A model generated the notes under the pieces. The model did no database searches and had not been told where the DNA came from. It saw only the letters and a list, made by a program, of their open reading frames with translations. The position numbers were made by a program, and so were the translations under genes. DNA of 64,000 nucleotides from Anaerotignum sp. (GTDB lineage Bacteria; Bacillota; Clostridia; Lachnospirales; Anaerotignaceae): contig NZ_DAOUQB010000006.1 in the NCBI RefSeq assembly GCF_030625865.1, positions 16,058 to 80,057 on the forward strand. Reading direction: 5' to 3'. Shown here piece by piece: positions 18,149 through 27,613 of this stretch; the stretch's first letter is position 1, and each line of letters opens with the position of its first letter.

Positions 18149-19507
18149 ATGAAAGGAACCGTAGCATTCACTTCTTTAGGGTGTGACAAAAATAGAGTAG
18201 ACAGCGAGGTTATGCTGGGCATATTGGCACAAAATGGCTTTCAAGCCATTGCTGATGAAGCACAGGCAGACATTATTGTTGTAAATACTTGTTGTTTTAT
18301 TAAGGATGCCTTAGAGGAAAGTATTGAAACCATTTTGGAGATGGCGGAATATAAAAAGACAGGCAAGTGTAAAGGCTTAATCGTGGCTGGCTGTTTGGGA
18401 CAGCGCTATGAGAAGGAATTTTTTCAGGAGTTGCCTGAGGTGGATGCAATCATTGGTACTGCGGCATATGAATCTGTGGCAGAGGTGGCAGCGGATATTT
18501 TGGCGGGTAAAATGGGTGAGAAATATTTGGAAGATATTAACCGCCCTATGGAAAATGCCAATGGAAAATTACGGGTTCTTTCCACTGCCCCTTATTTTGC
18601 GTATTTAAAAATTTCCGAAGGCTGTGATAACCACTGCACTTATTGTGTAATTCCCAAGCTTAGAGGAAAGCACCGCAGCCGTACCATGGAAAGCCTCGTG
18701 GAGGAGGCAGAAGTGTTGGCACAAAACGGGGTAAAGGAACTTGTGATTGTAGCTCAAGATACTTCTATTTATGGCCGAGATTTATATGGGGAACCAAAGC
18801 TCCATGTTTTGCTGGAGAAATTATCAAAAGTAGATGGGATAGAATGGATTCGTTTGCTTTACTGTTATCCGGAAACCCTAACTCAGGAAACCATTGATGT
18901 AATGTTGAAAAATGAGAAAATATGTCATTACATTGATATGCCTATTCAGCATGGAAACGATGCTGTATTGAAGCGTATGGGAAGAAAGAGCAATCAAGCT
19001 TTAATCAAAGAAAAAGTGACGGCATTGCGTAGGGCGATGCCCGATATTGCCATTCGGACGACGCTAATTGTGGGCTTTCCAGGTGAAACGGAGGAGGAGT
19101 TCCAGGATTTGGTTCAGTTTGTTGAGGAAATGCGCTTTGATCGTTTGGGCGTATTTTCTTATTCCAGAGAAGACGGTACGCCTGCGGCAAACATGGAGAA
19201 CCAGGTTGATGACCAGCTTAAGGAAATCAGACGGGATACCATTATGGACATTCAAAAAAATATTGCTGCCTCCCTTTGTGAAAAAGAAGTTGGGAAGGTG
19301 GTACAGGTTTTGGTGGAAGGCAAGCTTCCGGGAGAAAACATTTATTGCGGCCGTACCCGCAGGGATGCACCTGATATTGATGGATTGGTGTTTCTAAACG
19401 CCGAAGAAGAAATTTACTCCGGGGATTTTGTAACGGCAAGAATTCGAGAAGCCGGAGATTATGATTTGATGGGAGATGTAATTTATGCAGATGAACCTGC
19501 CGAATAA
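18149..19507 (+). CDS. rimO: Ribosomal protein S12 methylthiotransferase RimO
   Basis: The 452-residue radical SAM enzyme adds a methylthio group to the conserved Asp of ribosomal protein S12. The N-terminal UPF0004 domain begins TSLGCDKNRVDSE, the RimO rather than MiaB form, with further Cys in NTCCF and AGCLGQR that bind the second cluster. The radical SAM motif is CDNHCTYC near residue 160. A C-terminal TRAM domain is present. Its end overlaps pgsA by 23 bp, a common rimO-pgsA order in Firmicutes. Confidence 0.96.
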   Translation: MKGTVAFTSLGCDKNRVDSEVMLGILAQNGFQAIADEAQADIIVVNTCCFIKDALEESIETILEMAEYKKTGKCKGLIVAGCLGQRYEKEFFQELPEVDAIIGTAAYESVAEVAADILAGKMGEKYLEDINRPMENANGKLRVLSTAPYFAYLKISEGCDNHCTYCVIPKLRGKHRSRTMESLVEEAEVLAQNGVKELVIVAQDTSIYGRDLYGEPKLHVLLEKLSKVDGIEWIRLLYCYPETLTQETIDVMLKNEKICHYIDMPIQHGNDAVLKRMGRKSNQALIKEKVTALRRAMPDIAIRTTLIVGFPGETEEEFQDLVQFVEEMRFDRLGVFSYSREDGTPAANMENQVDDQLKEIRRDTIMDIQKNIAASLCEKEVGKVVQVLVEGKLPGENIYCGRTRRDAPDIDGLVFLNAEEEIYSGDFVTARIREAGDYDLMGDVIYADEPAE

Positions 19508-20024
19508 ACTGACAATGTTACGGGTAATTTTAATACCGGTATTCCTATTGGTACTGTTTTTGGCGCCTTCGCCCATAAATCGATATATCTCTGTTGCAAT
19601 ATTTATGATTGCCTCTCTAACAGATTTTTTGGACGGACATCTTGCGAGAAAATGGAATTTAGTAAGTAATTTCGGAAAATTTATGGATCCTTTGGCAGAT
19701 AAGCTTTTGGTTATGGCTGCTTTGGTTTCTATGGTTCAGTTAGGAGATTTAGCAAGCTGGGTGGTTATTATTATTTTAGCCCGTGAGTTTGCGATCACAG
19801 GTTTTCGTACCCTTGCCATGGAGGCGAATATTGTAATGGCGGCAAGCTGGTGGGGAAAAGTAAAGACTACGGTGCAGATGATTATGATTATTGTAGTTCT
19901 TTTGGATTTACCCTTTGTGGGCATTTCTGTGGTAGAAGATATTTTAATTGGACTTGCAGTATTTTTCACCATTCTTTCCGGTGGAGATTATATTATAAAA
20001 AATAAACAGGTACTAAAGGGTTGA
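19485..20024 (+). CDS. pgsA: CDP-diacylglycerol-glycerol-3-phosphate 3-phosphatidyltransferase
   Basis: The 179-residue membrane protein has about four or five hydrophobic segments and the full CDP-alcohol phosphatidyltransferase signature DG-x2-AR-x8-G-x3-D-x3-D, seen as DGHLAR...GKFMDPLAD at about residues 50-73. It makes phosphatidylglycerophosphate, the committed step to phosphatidylglycerol. The start is ATG 19485 or 19491, both inside the end of rimO, so translational coupling is likely. An intergenic repeat element begins just after the stop. Confidence 0.95.
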   Translation: MQMNLPNKLTMLRVILIPVFLLVLFLAPSPINRYISVAIFMIASLTDFLDGHLARKWNLVSNFGKFMDPLADKLLVMAALVSMVQLGDLASWVVIIILAREFAITGFRTLAMEANIVMAASWWGKVKTTVQMIMIIVVLLDLPFVGISVVEDILIGLAVFFTILSGGDYIIKNKQVLKG

Positions 20025-20033
20025 GGGTAGACC

Positions 20034-20280
20034 TTGGGGCGTTGCCCCAACTCCCCACTTGCTTTTTGTAAAAAGCAAGACCAAAAACTTTTATACAAAC
20101 CCCATGTACATGCGGTTTAAAATAGGTTAAGGATGCAATGGCAAAGAAGTGCCATCTGTCCGAAGGACAGCTTTGCTGAGCAAAGTGCTGACCTGAACCC
20201 TTGTGGGTGTTTGAGGGCAAAGCTTTCAAGGTTTTGTCTTTGTCTTTTGTGATTGAGGAAAGCCTTCAAGGTTTTCAACG
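20034..20280. repeat. Palindrome-rich intergenic repeat element (copy A)
   Basis: The 20025-20389 gap holds no gene. It opens with two perfect hairpins, TTGGGGC-GTT-GCCCCAA (20034-20050) and a 10-bp stem CTTGCTTTTT/AAAAAGCAAG (20058-20079), followed by ACCAAAAACTTT. Next come three back-to-back palindromes: ATGGCA/TGCCAT (20138-20155), CTGTCC/GGACAG (20156-20170) and CTTTGCTGAGCAAAG (20171-20185). A motif near AAAGC-TTCAAGGTTTT occurs twice (about 20220 and 20260). Read in reverse, the left part resembles the element at 28353-28490. Confidence 0.6.
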
Positions 20281-20307
20281 AAAAAGAGCAGAATTGCTCT
20301 TTTTTTC
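20281..20307 (+). terminator. Terminator at end of the rimO-pgsA unit
   Basis: A perfect 10-bp stem AAAAAGAGCA/TGCTCTTTTT has a GAAT loop and a T tract. Confidence 0.85.
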
Positions 20308-20389
20308 TTTTTAAAAAGACTTGGAAATTTTTCGTAAAGAGAATACAATGGAAGAGAACAGGTTGAAACATAAGATAAGGAGGAACGAT

Positions 20390-21631
20390 ATGAAAGCAGA
20401 AATTTTAGCAGTAGGCACAGAGCTATTGCTTGGAGATATCTTAAATACCAATGCCCAATATTTAGCCAGAGAGCTGGCAGCCTTAGGCATAGAGGTGTAT
20501 TATCAAACGGTGGTGGGGGATAACCCAAAAAGATTGGAAGAAACCATATATCATGCTTTTTCCAGAGCAGACTTGGTAATTACTACAGGGGGGTTAGGCC
20601 CAACAGAGGATGACCTGACCAAGGAAACAGCGGCAAAATATTTTGGTGAGCCTCTTGTTTTGGATGAAAAGGCATTGGCACAGATTCAAGTGTTTTTTGA
20701 CCGTATTGGCAGAACCATGACAGAAAACAACAAAAAGCAGGCATTTGTTCCTGAACATAACAGTGTTGTCATGTATAACGCAAACGGAACAGCCCCGGGA
20801 ATTATCATAGAAAAAAATGGGAAAATAATGATTATGCTTCCCGGCCCGCCCAAAGAGGTTATGCCTATGTTTGAAGGACAGGCAAAACCTTATCTGGCAA
20901 GGAAACAGGAATATACCTTTATTTCCAGAGTGCTGCGGGTGGCTAGTGTTGGAGAGAGCGCTATGGAAGAAATGGTGAAGGACATTATTGATGCTCAAAC
21001 AAATCCTACTATTGCCCCCTATGCGAAAGAAGGGGAGGCACTTTTACGTATTACGGCAAAAGCAAAGGACGAAGATGAGGCGAATCGTTTGATAGACCCC
21101 GTTGCAGCGGCGTTAAAGGAACGACTGGGAAAATCCGTTTACGCGGAAGGGGAAACAAATATGGAAACAGAGGTTGCCAAGTTATTGTTGGCTCAGAAGA
21201 AAACCATTGCTGTTGCGGAATCCTGTACAGGAGGGGAGATTTCTTCTCGACTGGTTCGTTTTCCCGGTATTTCAGAGGTGTTTTTGGAAGGCTGTGTAAC
21301 CTACTCTAACGAGGCAAAGATGAAGCGTTTGGGCGTTGCGCAGGAAACCCTTGCAAAATTCAGTGCAGTAAGTAAGGAAACGGCTATGGAAATGGCGGCA
21401 GGCATTGCCAAAACTGCAGGAGCCCAAATCGGTATTGCAACAACGGGTATCGCAGGCCCTGACGGAGGAAGTGAGGACAAGCCTGTGGGGTTGGTTTATA
21501 TTGGTATCTACAAAGATGGAATGTCAGAGGCAAGAGAGTTTCACTTTGTGGGTAACAGAAATAAAATAAGAGAACGGGCAACCTTCCAGGCTTTGGATTG
21601 GTTGCGGAGAAAATTGCAATATGAGAAATAA
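20390..21631 (+). CDS. cinA: CinA family protein (nicotinamide-nucleotide amidase / competence-damage protein)
   Basis: The 413-residue protein starts at ATG 20390 behind AAGGAGGAAC. The N-terminal MoCF-like domain (about 1-170) has EILAVGTELLLGDILNTN and TGGLGPTEDDLT. The C-terminal CinA domain (about 250-410) has TIAVAESCTGGEISSRL with the catalytic-type Ser/Thr and ATTGIAGPDGG. Known homologues deamidate NMN and recycle pyridine nucleotides. cinA followed by recA is a classic order; here a small transporter gene lies between them. The stop overlaps the next start by 11 bp. Confidence 0.95.
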   Translation: MKAEILAVGTELLLGDILNTNAQYLARELAALGIEVYYQTVVGDNPKRLEETIYHAFSRADLVITTGGLGPTEDDLTKETAAKYFGEPLVLDEKALAQIQVFFDRIGRTMTENNKKQAFVPEHNSVVMYNANGTAPGIIIEKNGKIMIMLPGPPKEVMPMFEGQAKPYLARKQEYTFISRVLRVASVGESAMEEMVKDIIDAQTNPTIAPYAKEGEALLRITAKAKDEDEANRLIDPVAAALKERLGKSVYAEGETNMETEVAKLLLAQKKTIAVAESCTGGEISSRLVRFPGISEVFLEGCVTYSNEAKMKRLGVAQETLAKFSAVSKETAMEMAAGIAKTAGAQIGIATTGIAGPDGGSEDKPVGLVYIGIYKDGMSEAREFHFVGNRNKIRERATFQALDWLRRKLQYEK

Positions 21632-22499
21632 AGGGGATTGGATGTTACTAATTGCCGCTGCCGTTGGCGGAGGTGGTTTCATCGGTGTAAAATTTTTGTT
21701 GGATTGGGGCTATACCCCCTATCAAGTAATGCTAGGCAGGTTTTTGATTGCTACGGCGTGTTTAAGCATTATCTATCACAAAAGATATCTGCAAATTACG
21801 AAGAATGAATGGAAAATGGGCAGTATTTTAGGTGCGCTTTTGGCAGCTACATTTCTACTGCTGACAGTGGGATTGCAATATACCTCACCATCGGTTAATG
21901 CATTTTTATGTAATACCCAGGCAGCCATTGTCCCCTTTCTTTGTTGGGCGGTTTTTGGAGAAAAGCCCTTACCCAGGTGTTTTTTAGCAGCCTTTTTCAC
22001 GCTTTTTGGAGTAGCCCTTCTTTCCGTGACGGAAGATTTCAGAATTGAGCTTGGGGCAATTTTGTCCTTTGGTGCAGCGGTGGCTTTTTCCATGCAAATG
22101 GCTTTTATGGGAAAAGCAGTACAGGAATGCGATTCTGTAAATATTGCTTTGGTTGAACATTTAGCTGTAGCGGTGATTTCTTGCGTTATTGTGGCTGCAA
22201 CGGAAATGCATATGCCACCTTTGAACGGACAGGCTATGGGCAGTTTTTTGTTTGTTGGTATACTCTGTACGGCAGTTTATTTTGTTTTGCAGTCTGTAGG
22301 GCAAAAGTTTACCTCTGCCAACAAAACTGCAATTATTATCACCTCAGAGTCTATCTTCGCGGCAATCATATCGGCGTTGTTTTATGGTGAACGTATGGGG
22401 TGGCGTGGCCTTATTGGGTGTGCTGTTATATTTGGGGCAATGATATTGGCAGAAAAGCCAATAAGAAAAACAGTTGACACAGAGGGAGAAATAGGTTAA
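21621..22499 (+). CDS. DMT-family (EamA) transporter
   Basis: The 292-residue integral membrane protein has about ten hydrophobic helices and two EamA repeats, for example AVGGGGFIGVKFLLDWGYTPYQVMLGRFLIA at the start and TSANKTAIIITSESIFAAIISALFYGE near the end. It starts inside cinA (ATG 21621), so it is co-translated. It is a probable metabolite exporter of unknown substrate, and the second DMT carrier in this window, only distantly like the one at 10122. Confidence 0.88.
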   Translation: MRNKGDWMLLIAAAVGGGGFIGVKFLLDWGYTPYQVMLGRFLIATACLSIIYHKRYLQITKNEWKMGSILGALLAATFLLLTVGLQYTSPSVNAFLCNTQAAIVPFLCWAVFGEKPLPRCFLAAFFTLFGVALLSVTEDFRIELGAILSFGAAVAFSMQMAFMGKAVQECDSVNIALVEHLAVAVISCVIVAATEMHMPPLNGQAMGSFLFVGILCTAVYFVLQSVGQKFTSANKTAIIITSESIFAAIISALFYGERMGWRGLIGCAVIFGAMILAEKPIRKTVDTEGEIG

Positions 22500-22541
22500 C
22501 ATAGGAACATGAGTTCGTTATTTAGAGAGGGTGGATATAAA

Positions 22542-23660
22542 TTGGCAAAAAAGGATGAATCCAAAAAAGATGATATACGTTTTGAAGATAAGGACAAGGC
22601 ATTATCTGCTGCTTTAGGTTATATTGAAAAGCAATTTGGCAAGGGAGCTGTCATGAAGCTGGGAGATGGCAACCAGCAAATGAATGTTGAGGTTGTGCCA
22701 ACAGGTTCCTTGAGCCTTGATGTGGCTTTGGGTGTTGGTGGCGTGCCGAAGGGCAGAATTATTGAAGTATATGGTCCCGAAGCTTCCGGTAAAACAACGG
22801 TTGCCCTACATATTGTTGCGGAAGTGCAAAAAAGGGGTGGCATTGCAGGTTATATTGATGCAGAGCATGCACTGGATCCTGTTTACGCAAAGGCTTTGGG
22901 CGTAGATATTGACAACTTATATATTTCTCAACCTGATAACGGTGAACAGGCTTTGGAAATTGCGGAAACAATGGTGCGTTGTGGTGCTATTGATATTGTT
23001 ATTGTTGACTCTGTGGCGGCGCTGGTTCCCAAAGCAGAAATCGAAGGTGAAATGGGTGACTCCCACGTTGGTTTGCAAGCCAGATTAATGAGCCAGGCAT
23101 TAAGAAAGCTTACCGGTATTACCAATAAATCCAAGTGTACTGTGGTTTTTATTAATCAGTTAAGAGAGAAAATCGGCGTTACTTACGGTAACCCTGAAAC
23201 CACTACAGGTGGACGGGCATTAAAGTTTTATGCATCGGTTCGTATTGACATCAGAAAAGCAGATGTACTAAAACAAGGCACGGAATTGGTTGGGAACCGT
23301 GTTAGGGTTAAGGTTGCAAAAAATAAAGTGGCGCCTCCTTTTAAAACCGCAGAGTTTGACATTGTATATGGTCAAGGAATTTCTAAGGAAGGGGATATTT
23401 TAGATTTAGCCGCAGAGGTAAGTATTATTAATAAAAGCGGTTCATGGTATTCCTATAAAGAAACCAGAATTGGTCAGGGCAGAGAGAATGCAAAACAGTT
23501 TTTAAAAGAGCATCCGGATATCTGTACTGAGGTGGAAAATGCGGTAAGAGTGGAATATGGATTGCCTACTTTGACAGAGATAAAGAATCCGGAGAAACAA
23601 GAAGGACAGGAAACGGAAGATAACAAGGATACTTCAGTTGTAGAGTTGGATTTGGAATAA
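22542..23660 (+). CDS. recA: Recombinase RecA
   Basis: About 372 residues from TTG 22542, which sits 7 bp after GAGAGGGTGG and gives the usual AKKDESKK N-terminus; ATG 22509 adds 11 unusual residues with no site. RecA forms ATP-dependent filaments on single-stranded DNA for strand exchange and LexA cleavage. Walker A is GPEASGKTT, Walker B is [10 protein letters not shown], loop L1 has [12 protein letters not shown] and loop L2 has [19 protein letters not shown]. The acidic C-terminal tail is typical. I see no LexA-type box upstream. Confidence 0.97.
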   Translation: MAKKDESKKDDIRFEDKDKALSAALGYIEKQFGKGAVMKLGDGNQQMNVEVVPTGSLSLDVALGVGGVPKGRIIEVYGPEASGKTTVALHIVAEVQKRGGIAGYIDAEHALDPVYAKALGVDIDNLYISQPDNGEQALEIAETMVRCGAIDIVIVDSVAALVPKAEIEGEMGDSHVGLQARLMSQALRKLTGITNKSKCTVVFINQLREKIGVTYGNPETTTGGRALKFYASVRIDIRKADVLKQGTELVGNRVRVKVAKNKVAPPFKTAEFDIVYGQGISKEGDILDLAAEVSIINKSGSWYSYKETRIGQGRENAKQFLKEHPDICTEVENAVRVEYGLPTLTEIKNPEKQEGQETEDNKDTSVVELDLE

Positions 23661-23664
23661 CATA

Positions 23665-23696
23665 AAAGCCGGCTATCATAAGATAGTCGGTTTTTA
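23665..23696 (+). terminator. Terminator after recA
   Basis: GCCGGCTATC pairs with GATAGTCGGT (two G-U) around ATAA and is followed by five T. Confidence 0.85.
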
Positions 23697-23731
23697 TAGT
23701 TATAATTATCGTAGTGTATGTAAAAAGATTA

Positions 23732-23740
23732 TGTTATAAT
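23732..23740 (+). promoter_or_regulatory. Extended -10 promoter of recX
   Basis: TGTTATAAT lies 28 bp before the recX start. It follows the recA terminator, so recX has its own promoter. Confidence 0.55.
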
Positions 23741-23767
23741 AATGAAAAAGCGAGGAGAAGACGCATA

Positions 23768-24394
23768 ATGTTGGTTACAAAAATGATTCCCCAAAAGAGA
23801 GATCCTGCAAAATATAACATTTATATTGATGGGGAATATCTATTTGCCCTTCCTGCGCAAGATTTAGCGTATTTTAATATTAAGGAGGGAAAGGAGATAC
23901 CTGAAAAAACCGTTTCATTTATACAAAAAAATTTGATTTATATGCAGGCACAGGATAAAGCCCTGAATTTTATCGGATATAAAATGCGGACGGAAAAAGA
24001 AGTGCGGCAGAAGCTGTTAGAAAATGATTTTACACATGAAATTATTGAAGAAGTTATGGTCTTTTTATGCAAATATAAATATATTAATGATAGGGACTAC
24101 GCACAAAAATATATAAAAGAACGTTTACGTCTAAGTCCCAGAGGTGCTTATGCATTGCGTATGGAACTGCTGCAAAGAGGAATTTCTGACCAAATTTGCC
24201 AAGAGGTATTGGAGTTGACGGAGTTTTCCGAAACAGAAGATGCCATAAAGTGGTTGGAGAGAAAAACAAAGGGGCAGTGGCCGCCAGACGAAAAAAAGAA
24301 AAAGCAACTTTATGTTTTTTTGCAACGGAAAGGCTATTCCTACAGTGTGATTAAGGAAGCCTTTGTAGAAATGGATCAAGAACAGGCGAAATAG
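23768..24394 (+). CDS. recX: Regulatory protein RecX
   Basis: The 208-residue protein starts at ATG 23768 behind GAGGAG. It is built of three-helix RecX repeats: RTEKEVRQKLLENDFTHEIIEEVMVFL, INDRDYAQKYIKERL and SPRGAYALRMELLQRGI are clear family text. RecX binds RecA filaments and limits or remodels them. Placement right after recA supports the call. Confidence 0.92.
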   Translation: MLVTKMIPQKRDPAKYNIYIDGEYLFALPAQDLAYFNIKEGKEIPEKTVSFIQKNLIYMQAQDKALNFIGYKMRTEKEVRQKLLENDFTHEIIEEVMVFLCKYKYINDRDYAQKYIKERLRLSPRGAYALRMELLQRGISDQICQEVLELTEFSETEDAIKWLERKTKGQWPPDEKKKKQLYVFLQRKGYSYSVIKEAFVEMDQEQAK

Positions 24395-24405
24395 GATGTG
24401 AGAGC

Positions 24406-27177
24406 ATGAGTTTTTATTTAGCTGAAATAAGAGAGCTTCGGAAAAACTTTATGGAATCATATAAGGACGGTGATTTCAAAAAGGCTTTATTTCTGGGAAA
24501 ATATTTATTAGATATTTATAAAGAAACCGGGGATATGGAGCATCCGGGGCTTGCAGAGGATACCCATAATGTTGGGGTTATTTTTGATGAATTGGGCTTA
24601 TATGATAAAGCTGCGGAGTATTATCGTCAGGCAGCTGCATTGAAAAAAGTTCGTTTCGGCGAATCAGCCACATTTGCCGATACATTAAATAATTTAGCCA
24701 TTGCTTATAACAATTTAGGTCTGCACGAAGAAGCTTTAAAAACCCATGTGCGTGTATTAGAAGTACGTGAAAAAAAGCTGGGACGAGAGCACATTGACTA
24801 TATACATTCGTTATATAATTTGGGTAATACTTATGAAGCCTTGAAGCAATACGAAAAGGCTCTTGAAAGCCATAGAAAGGCACTGGAGAAGAGCCGTAAA
24901 TGCAAGACATTGAAAATGATGGATGTAGCGGATATCCATGCATCCATGGCACGTTCCTTTGAAAAAGTTGGGAATTATAAAAAAACAATTTATTATTATG
25001 AATTTGCCTTGGATATTATTGAAAAAAGGATAGGTTCACGTAGTCTCCCTTATATTATTAATGCGCTTTCTCTGGCTTTCGTTTGCGAAAAGAGTGAGTT
25101 TACAGGACTTGCGGTGGAATACTTTGAGCGTGCAGTGGACATTCGCAGAAAGATGTTTCCCGAAGGGCAGATAGACTATGTGAATAACTTAAATTATCTT
25201 GCTGACCTATGCCTTAAAGATGGTCAAACTGAAAAATCCTTACAATTACACAAGACTGCATTAGAGTTGGTGGAGCAGGAATTTGAACAAACACATTTAT
25301 TATATATGGATATATTGGATCGAATTGCTCTTGACCATTGTGCTCTCCAGGATTTTAAGGGGGCATTGGAATTTAGCCAAAAGGCACTGGAGTTACGAAA
25401 AACGACGGCGCCGGAAGATGGAATTGAAATTACAAAAAGCTACATAACATTGGGTGAAATTTCTATCCAAATGAATAATTGTATGCAGGCCTTAATTTAT
25501 TATAAAAAAGCACTGGACATTCTGGGAGAGGACAGTGGTGAAAACGCAAGTATCATTGATGATATTTGGTGTAAAATTGCTCAATTATTTGACCATCAAG
25601 GAGTATATGAGGCAGCAGCCTTTCTTTATGAGACTGTATTAAAACGGAAGAGAGCACTTTCTACTTTCAATAGGGAAGATGAAATTATGCTGATGAGAGC
25701 CCTTGCACAAACGCGCCGAAAGCAGGAAGAATATATGAAGGCGGTAGTGATTTGCCTAGAAATGGAAATCGCTGCAAAGGAGCTTTTTGGGAAAGAACAT
25801 TTCAAGTATGCTGAGGTGCTAAAGCAGTTGGGGGTTGCATATGGAAAATCGGGAGATTTGGTAGCTGCATCAAAATGCTTGGAAGAGGCACTGATGATTC
25901 AAAAGGAAACATTAGATGAGGATAATCCTATTTACATAAAAACATTAGTGACTTTTGGTCAGGTTTGTTTTTACCGAGGAAATTGTACTCGGGCGATTCA
26001 GCTTTTCAAGGAACGTAATGATGTGAATTTTGAGGAAACAGCCGAGGAGCAAAGGGAGGCTGCCTGTACGCTGTTGGCGATTGGGAACTGCTACCTGAAA
26101 TTTGGGGATAGAGAACGGGCAGAAGCTTATCTGACAGAGGCAGAGGGCAAAATTATTCGAAGCAGGCTAGTGCCAAATGAAAAATATAATCGCTTAAAAG
26201 AGATTTATGCAGAAGCTAAAAATGGTAAATTTTCTTTCATCAGACAGCAAAGACGGCGTATGCTGGACGGGGAGCGCAAATGTTTGGAGGAAACCGTTAT
26301 TTTTATGACGCGGTTTTATCACGAAAATATTAATAAAGACAGAGGGGAAAGGGTAAGAAGGGCATTTGCTGCTTTTTCATTGGGTGAAATGTGTCAACGC
26401 CTTGGGAAAAAGGAAGAAGCGGTATATTGGTATATTTTGGCGGAAAAACAAGCGGAACCGGAATATTATGTGCGGACTTGTACACGATTAGGGGAAGCTT
26501 ATCTGCTATATGGAGAAGAAGAAAAAGCATTTCAAAAATTTATTAATGCCAAAGAGTATATTGGAGAATACGGTGATAAAAATACTCTGGAATATTGTCG
26601 TATATTGGGTTACATTGGTGATTATTTTTACAGAAAAGGCAGTAAGGAAATGGCACTGAGTTTTTATCTTTTATGGAAACAGATTTATAAAGAATTAAGC
26701 TTACCTGATTGCCCATATTATAATGAGAGACTGGAAAAAGTCGCAAAAATTTTGGAGGCTTTGGAAAAATACAAAGAGGCCTTGGAACTGTATTATGTTT
26801 TGTCGGTGTCGGTAAGAAACCGGGAGGGTGAAACTACCAAGTATGGGAAGCTGCTTTTGCGTGGCGCAAGTCTTCATATTCATTTAGGCCATACGAAAGA
26901 AGCGGAAACATTGCTGGATCATGTTTTGGTTTTGGCAGGAAAAAATGGAATCACAACGGAAAGTTTCGGAAAACTCTGTGACAAGGTTGGAAGGCTTTAT
27001 AATTTGGCGGGGTTAAACGAAAAAGCCCTTGAAGCTTTAAAATTGGCATACCAGGAAAGCCTGGATGGAAAAAAATGTATAACAAAGGAAGGCGTACAGC
27101 TTTTATGTGAGCTTCTTTGGAAAATGGGAGATAATCAGGCTTATTTTTCCGTAAAAAATGGGTGTGAAATAGAATAG
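24406..27177 (+). CDS. Large tetratricopeptide-repeat protein
   Basis: This 923-residue protein is almost wholly helical TPR. The N-terminal half has roughly 42-residue kinesin-light-chain type repeats (for example ADTLNNLAIAYNNLGLHEEAL and YIHSLYNLGNTYEALKQYEKAL), and the C-terminal half has more diverged repeats up to LAGLNEKALEALKLAYQ. There is no signal peptide, membrane segment, DNA-binding or enzymatic domain, so it is probably a cytosolic scaffold. It begins 11 bp after recX and may be co-transcribed. I do not recognise a specific function. Confidence 0.85.
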   Translation: MSFYLAEIRELRKNFMESYKDGDFKKALFLGKYLLDIYKETGDMEHPGLAEDTHNVGVIFDELGLYDKAAEYYRQAAALKKVRFGESATFADTLNNLAIAYNNLGLHEEALKTHVRVLEVREKKLGREHIDYIHSLYNLGNTYEALKQYEKALESHRKALEKSRKCKTLKMMDVADIHASMARSFEKVGNYKKTIYYYEFALDIIEKRIGSRSLPYIINALSLAFVCEKSEFTGLAVEYFERAVDIRRKMFPEGQIDYVNNLNYLADLCLKDGQTEKSLQLHKTALELVEQEFEQTHLLYMDILDRIALDHCALQDFKGALEFSQKALELRKTTAPEDGIEITKSYITLGEISIQMNNCMQALIYYKKALDILGEDSGENASIIDDIWCKIAQLFDHQGVYEAAAFLYETVLKRKRALSTFNREDEIMLMRALAQTRRKQEEYMKAVVICLEMEIAAKELFGKEHFKYAEVLKQLGVAYGKSGDLVAASKCLEEALMIQKETLDEDNPIYIKTLVTFGQVCFYRGNCTRAIQLFKERNDVNFEETAEEQREAACTLLAIGNCYLKFGDRERAEAYLTEAEGKIIRSRLVPNEKYNRLKEIYAEAKNGKFSFIRQQRRRMLDGERKCLEETVIFMTRFYHENINKDRGERVRRAFAAFSLGEMCQRLGKKEEAVYWYILAEKQAEPEYYVRTCTRLGEAYLLYGEEEKAFQKFINAKEYIGEYGDKNTLEYCRILGYIGDYFYRKGSKEMALSFYLLWKQIYKELSLPDCPYYNERLEKVAKILEALEKYKEALELYYVLSVSVRNREGETTKYGKLLLRGASLHIHLGHTKEAETLLDHVLVLAGKNGITTESFGKLCDKVGRLYNLAGLNEKALEALKLAYQESLDGKKCITKEGVQLLCELLWKMGDNQAYFSVKNGCEIE

Positions 27178-27183
27178 TTTTTG

Positions 27184-27212
27184 TTGACATGGTTTTTTTG
27201 CTGTGATACTAT
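27184..27212 (+). promoter_or_regulatory. SigA-type promoter of rplU-prp-rpmA
   Basis: TTGACA (27184-27189), a 17-bp spacer and TACTAT (27207-27212). Directly downstream of the TPR gene. Confidence 0.8.
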
Positions 27213-27305
27213 ATTGTAGTATGTTCAGCCGCACGAAGAGGTTTTAAAATCAAAGAAAGGCTTTGGTTACCACATTCGGCGAGTAAATTGCGAGGAGGTG
27301 TTCGG
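27213..27305 (+). ncRNA. Probable L21 leader (ribosomal-protein autoregulatory RNA)
   Basis: The leader has GCCG (about 27230) that can pair with CGGC (about 27279), enclosing an AATCAAAG/CTTTGGTT stem with loop AAAGG. The place, directly before rplU in a Firmicute, fits the Rfam L21 leader. I match it by position and layout, not by a model. Confidence 0.6.
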
Positions 27306-27611
27306 ATGTACGCAATTATTGAAACAGGCGGAAAGCAGTACAAGGTAGCTGAAGGTGATGTGATCACAGTTGAAAAGTTAGGCGTAGAAGCTGGTCAGGA
27401 ATTTACTTTTGACAAGGTTCTTGTTTTGGCAAAAGACGGTGACGTGAAAGTAGGCGCTCCTTATGTTGAAGGTGCTGCTGTTACAGCTTCTGTAATTGGT
27501 GATGGAAGAGAAAAAAAGGTTATTGTTTATAAGTACAAACCTAAAAAGGGCTTTCATAAGAAAAGAGGCCATAGACAGCCTTTTACAAAATTACAGATTA
27601 AATCTATCTAA
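27306..27611 (+). CDS. rplU: 50S ribosomal protein L21
   Basis: The 101-residue protein begins [14 protein letters not shown], the L21 signature, and ends with [19 protein letters not shown]. The start is ATG 27306, behind GAGGAGGTG; an upstream reading adds six residues covering that site. It binds 23S rRNA early in 50S assembly and is the first gene of the rplU-prp-rpmA operon. Confidence 0.98.
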   Translation: MYAIIETGGKQYKVAEGDVITVEKLGVEAGQEFTFDKVLVLAKDGDVKVGAPYVEGAAVTASVIGDGREKKVIVYKYKPKKGFHKKRGHRQPFTKLQIKSI

Positions 27612-27613
27612 TT

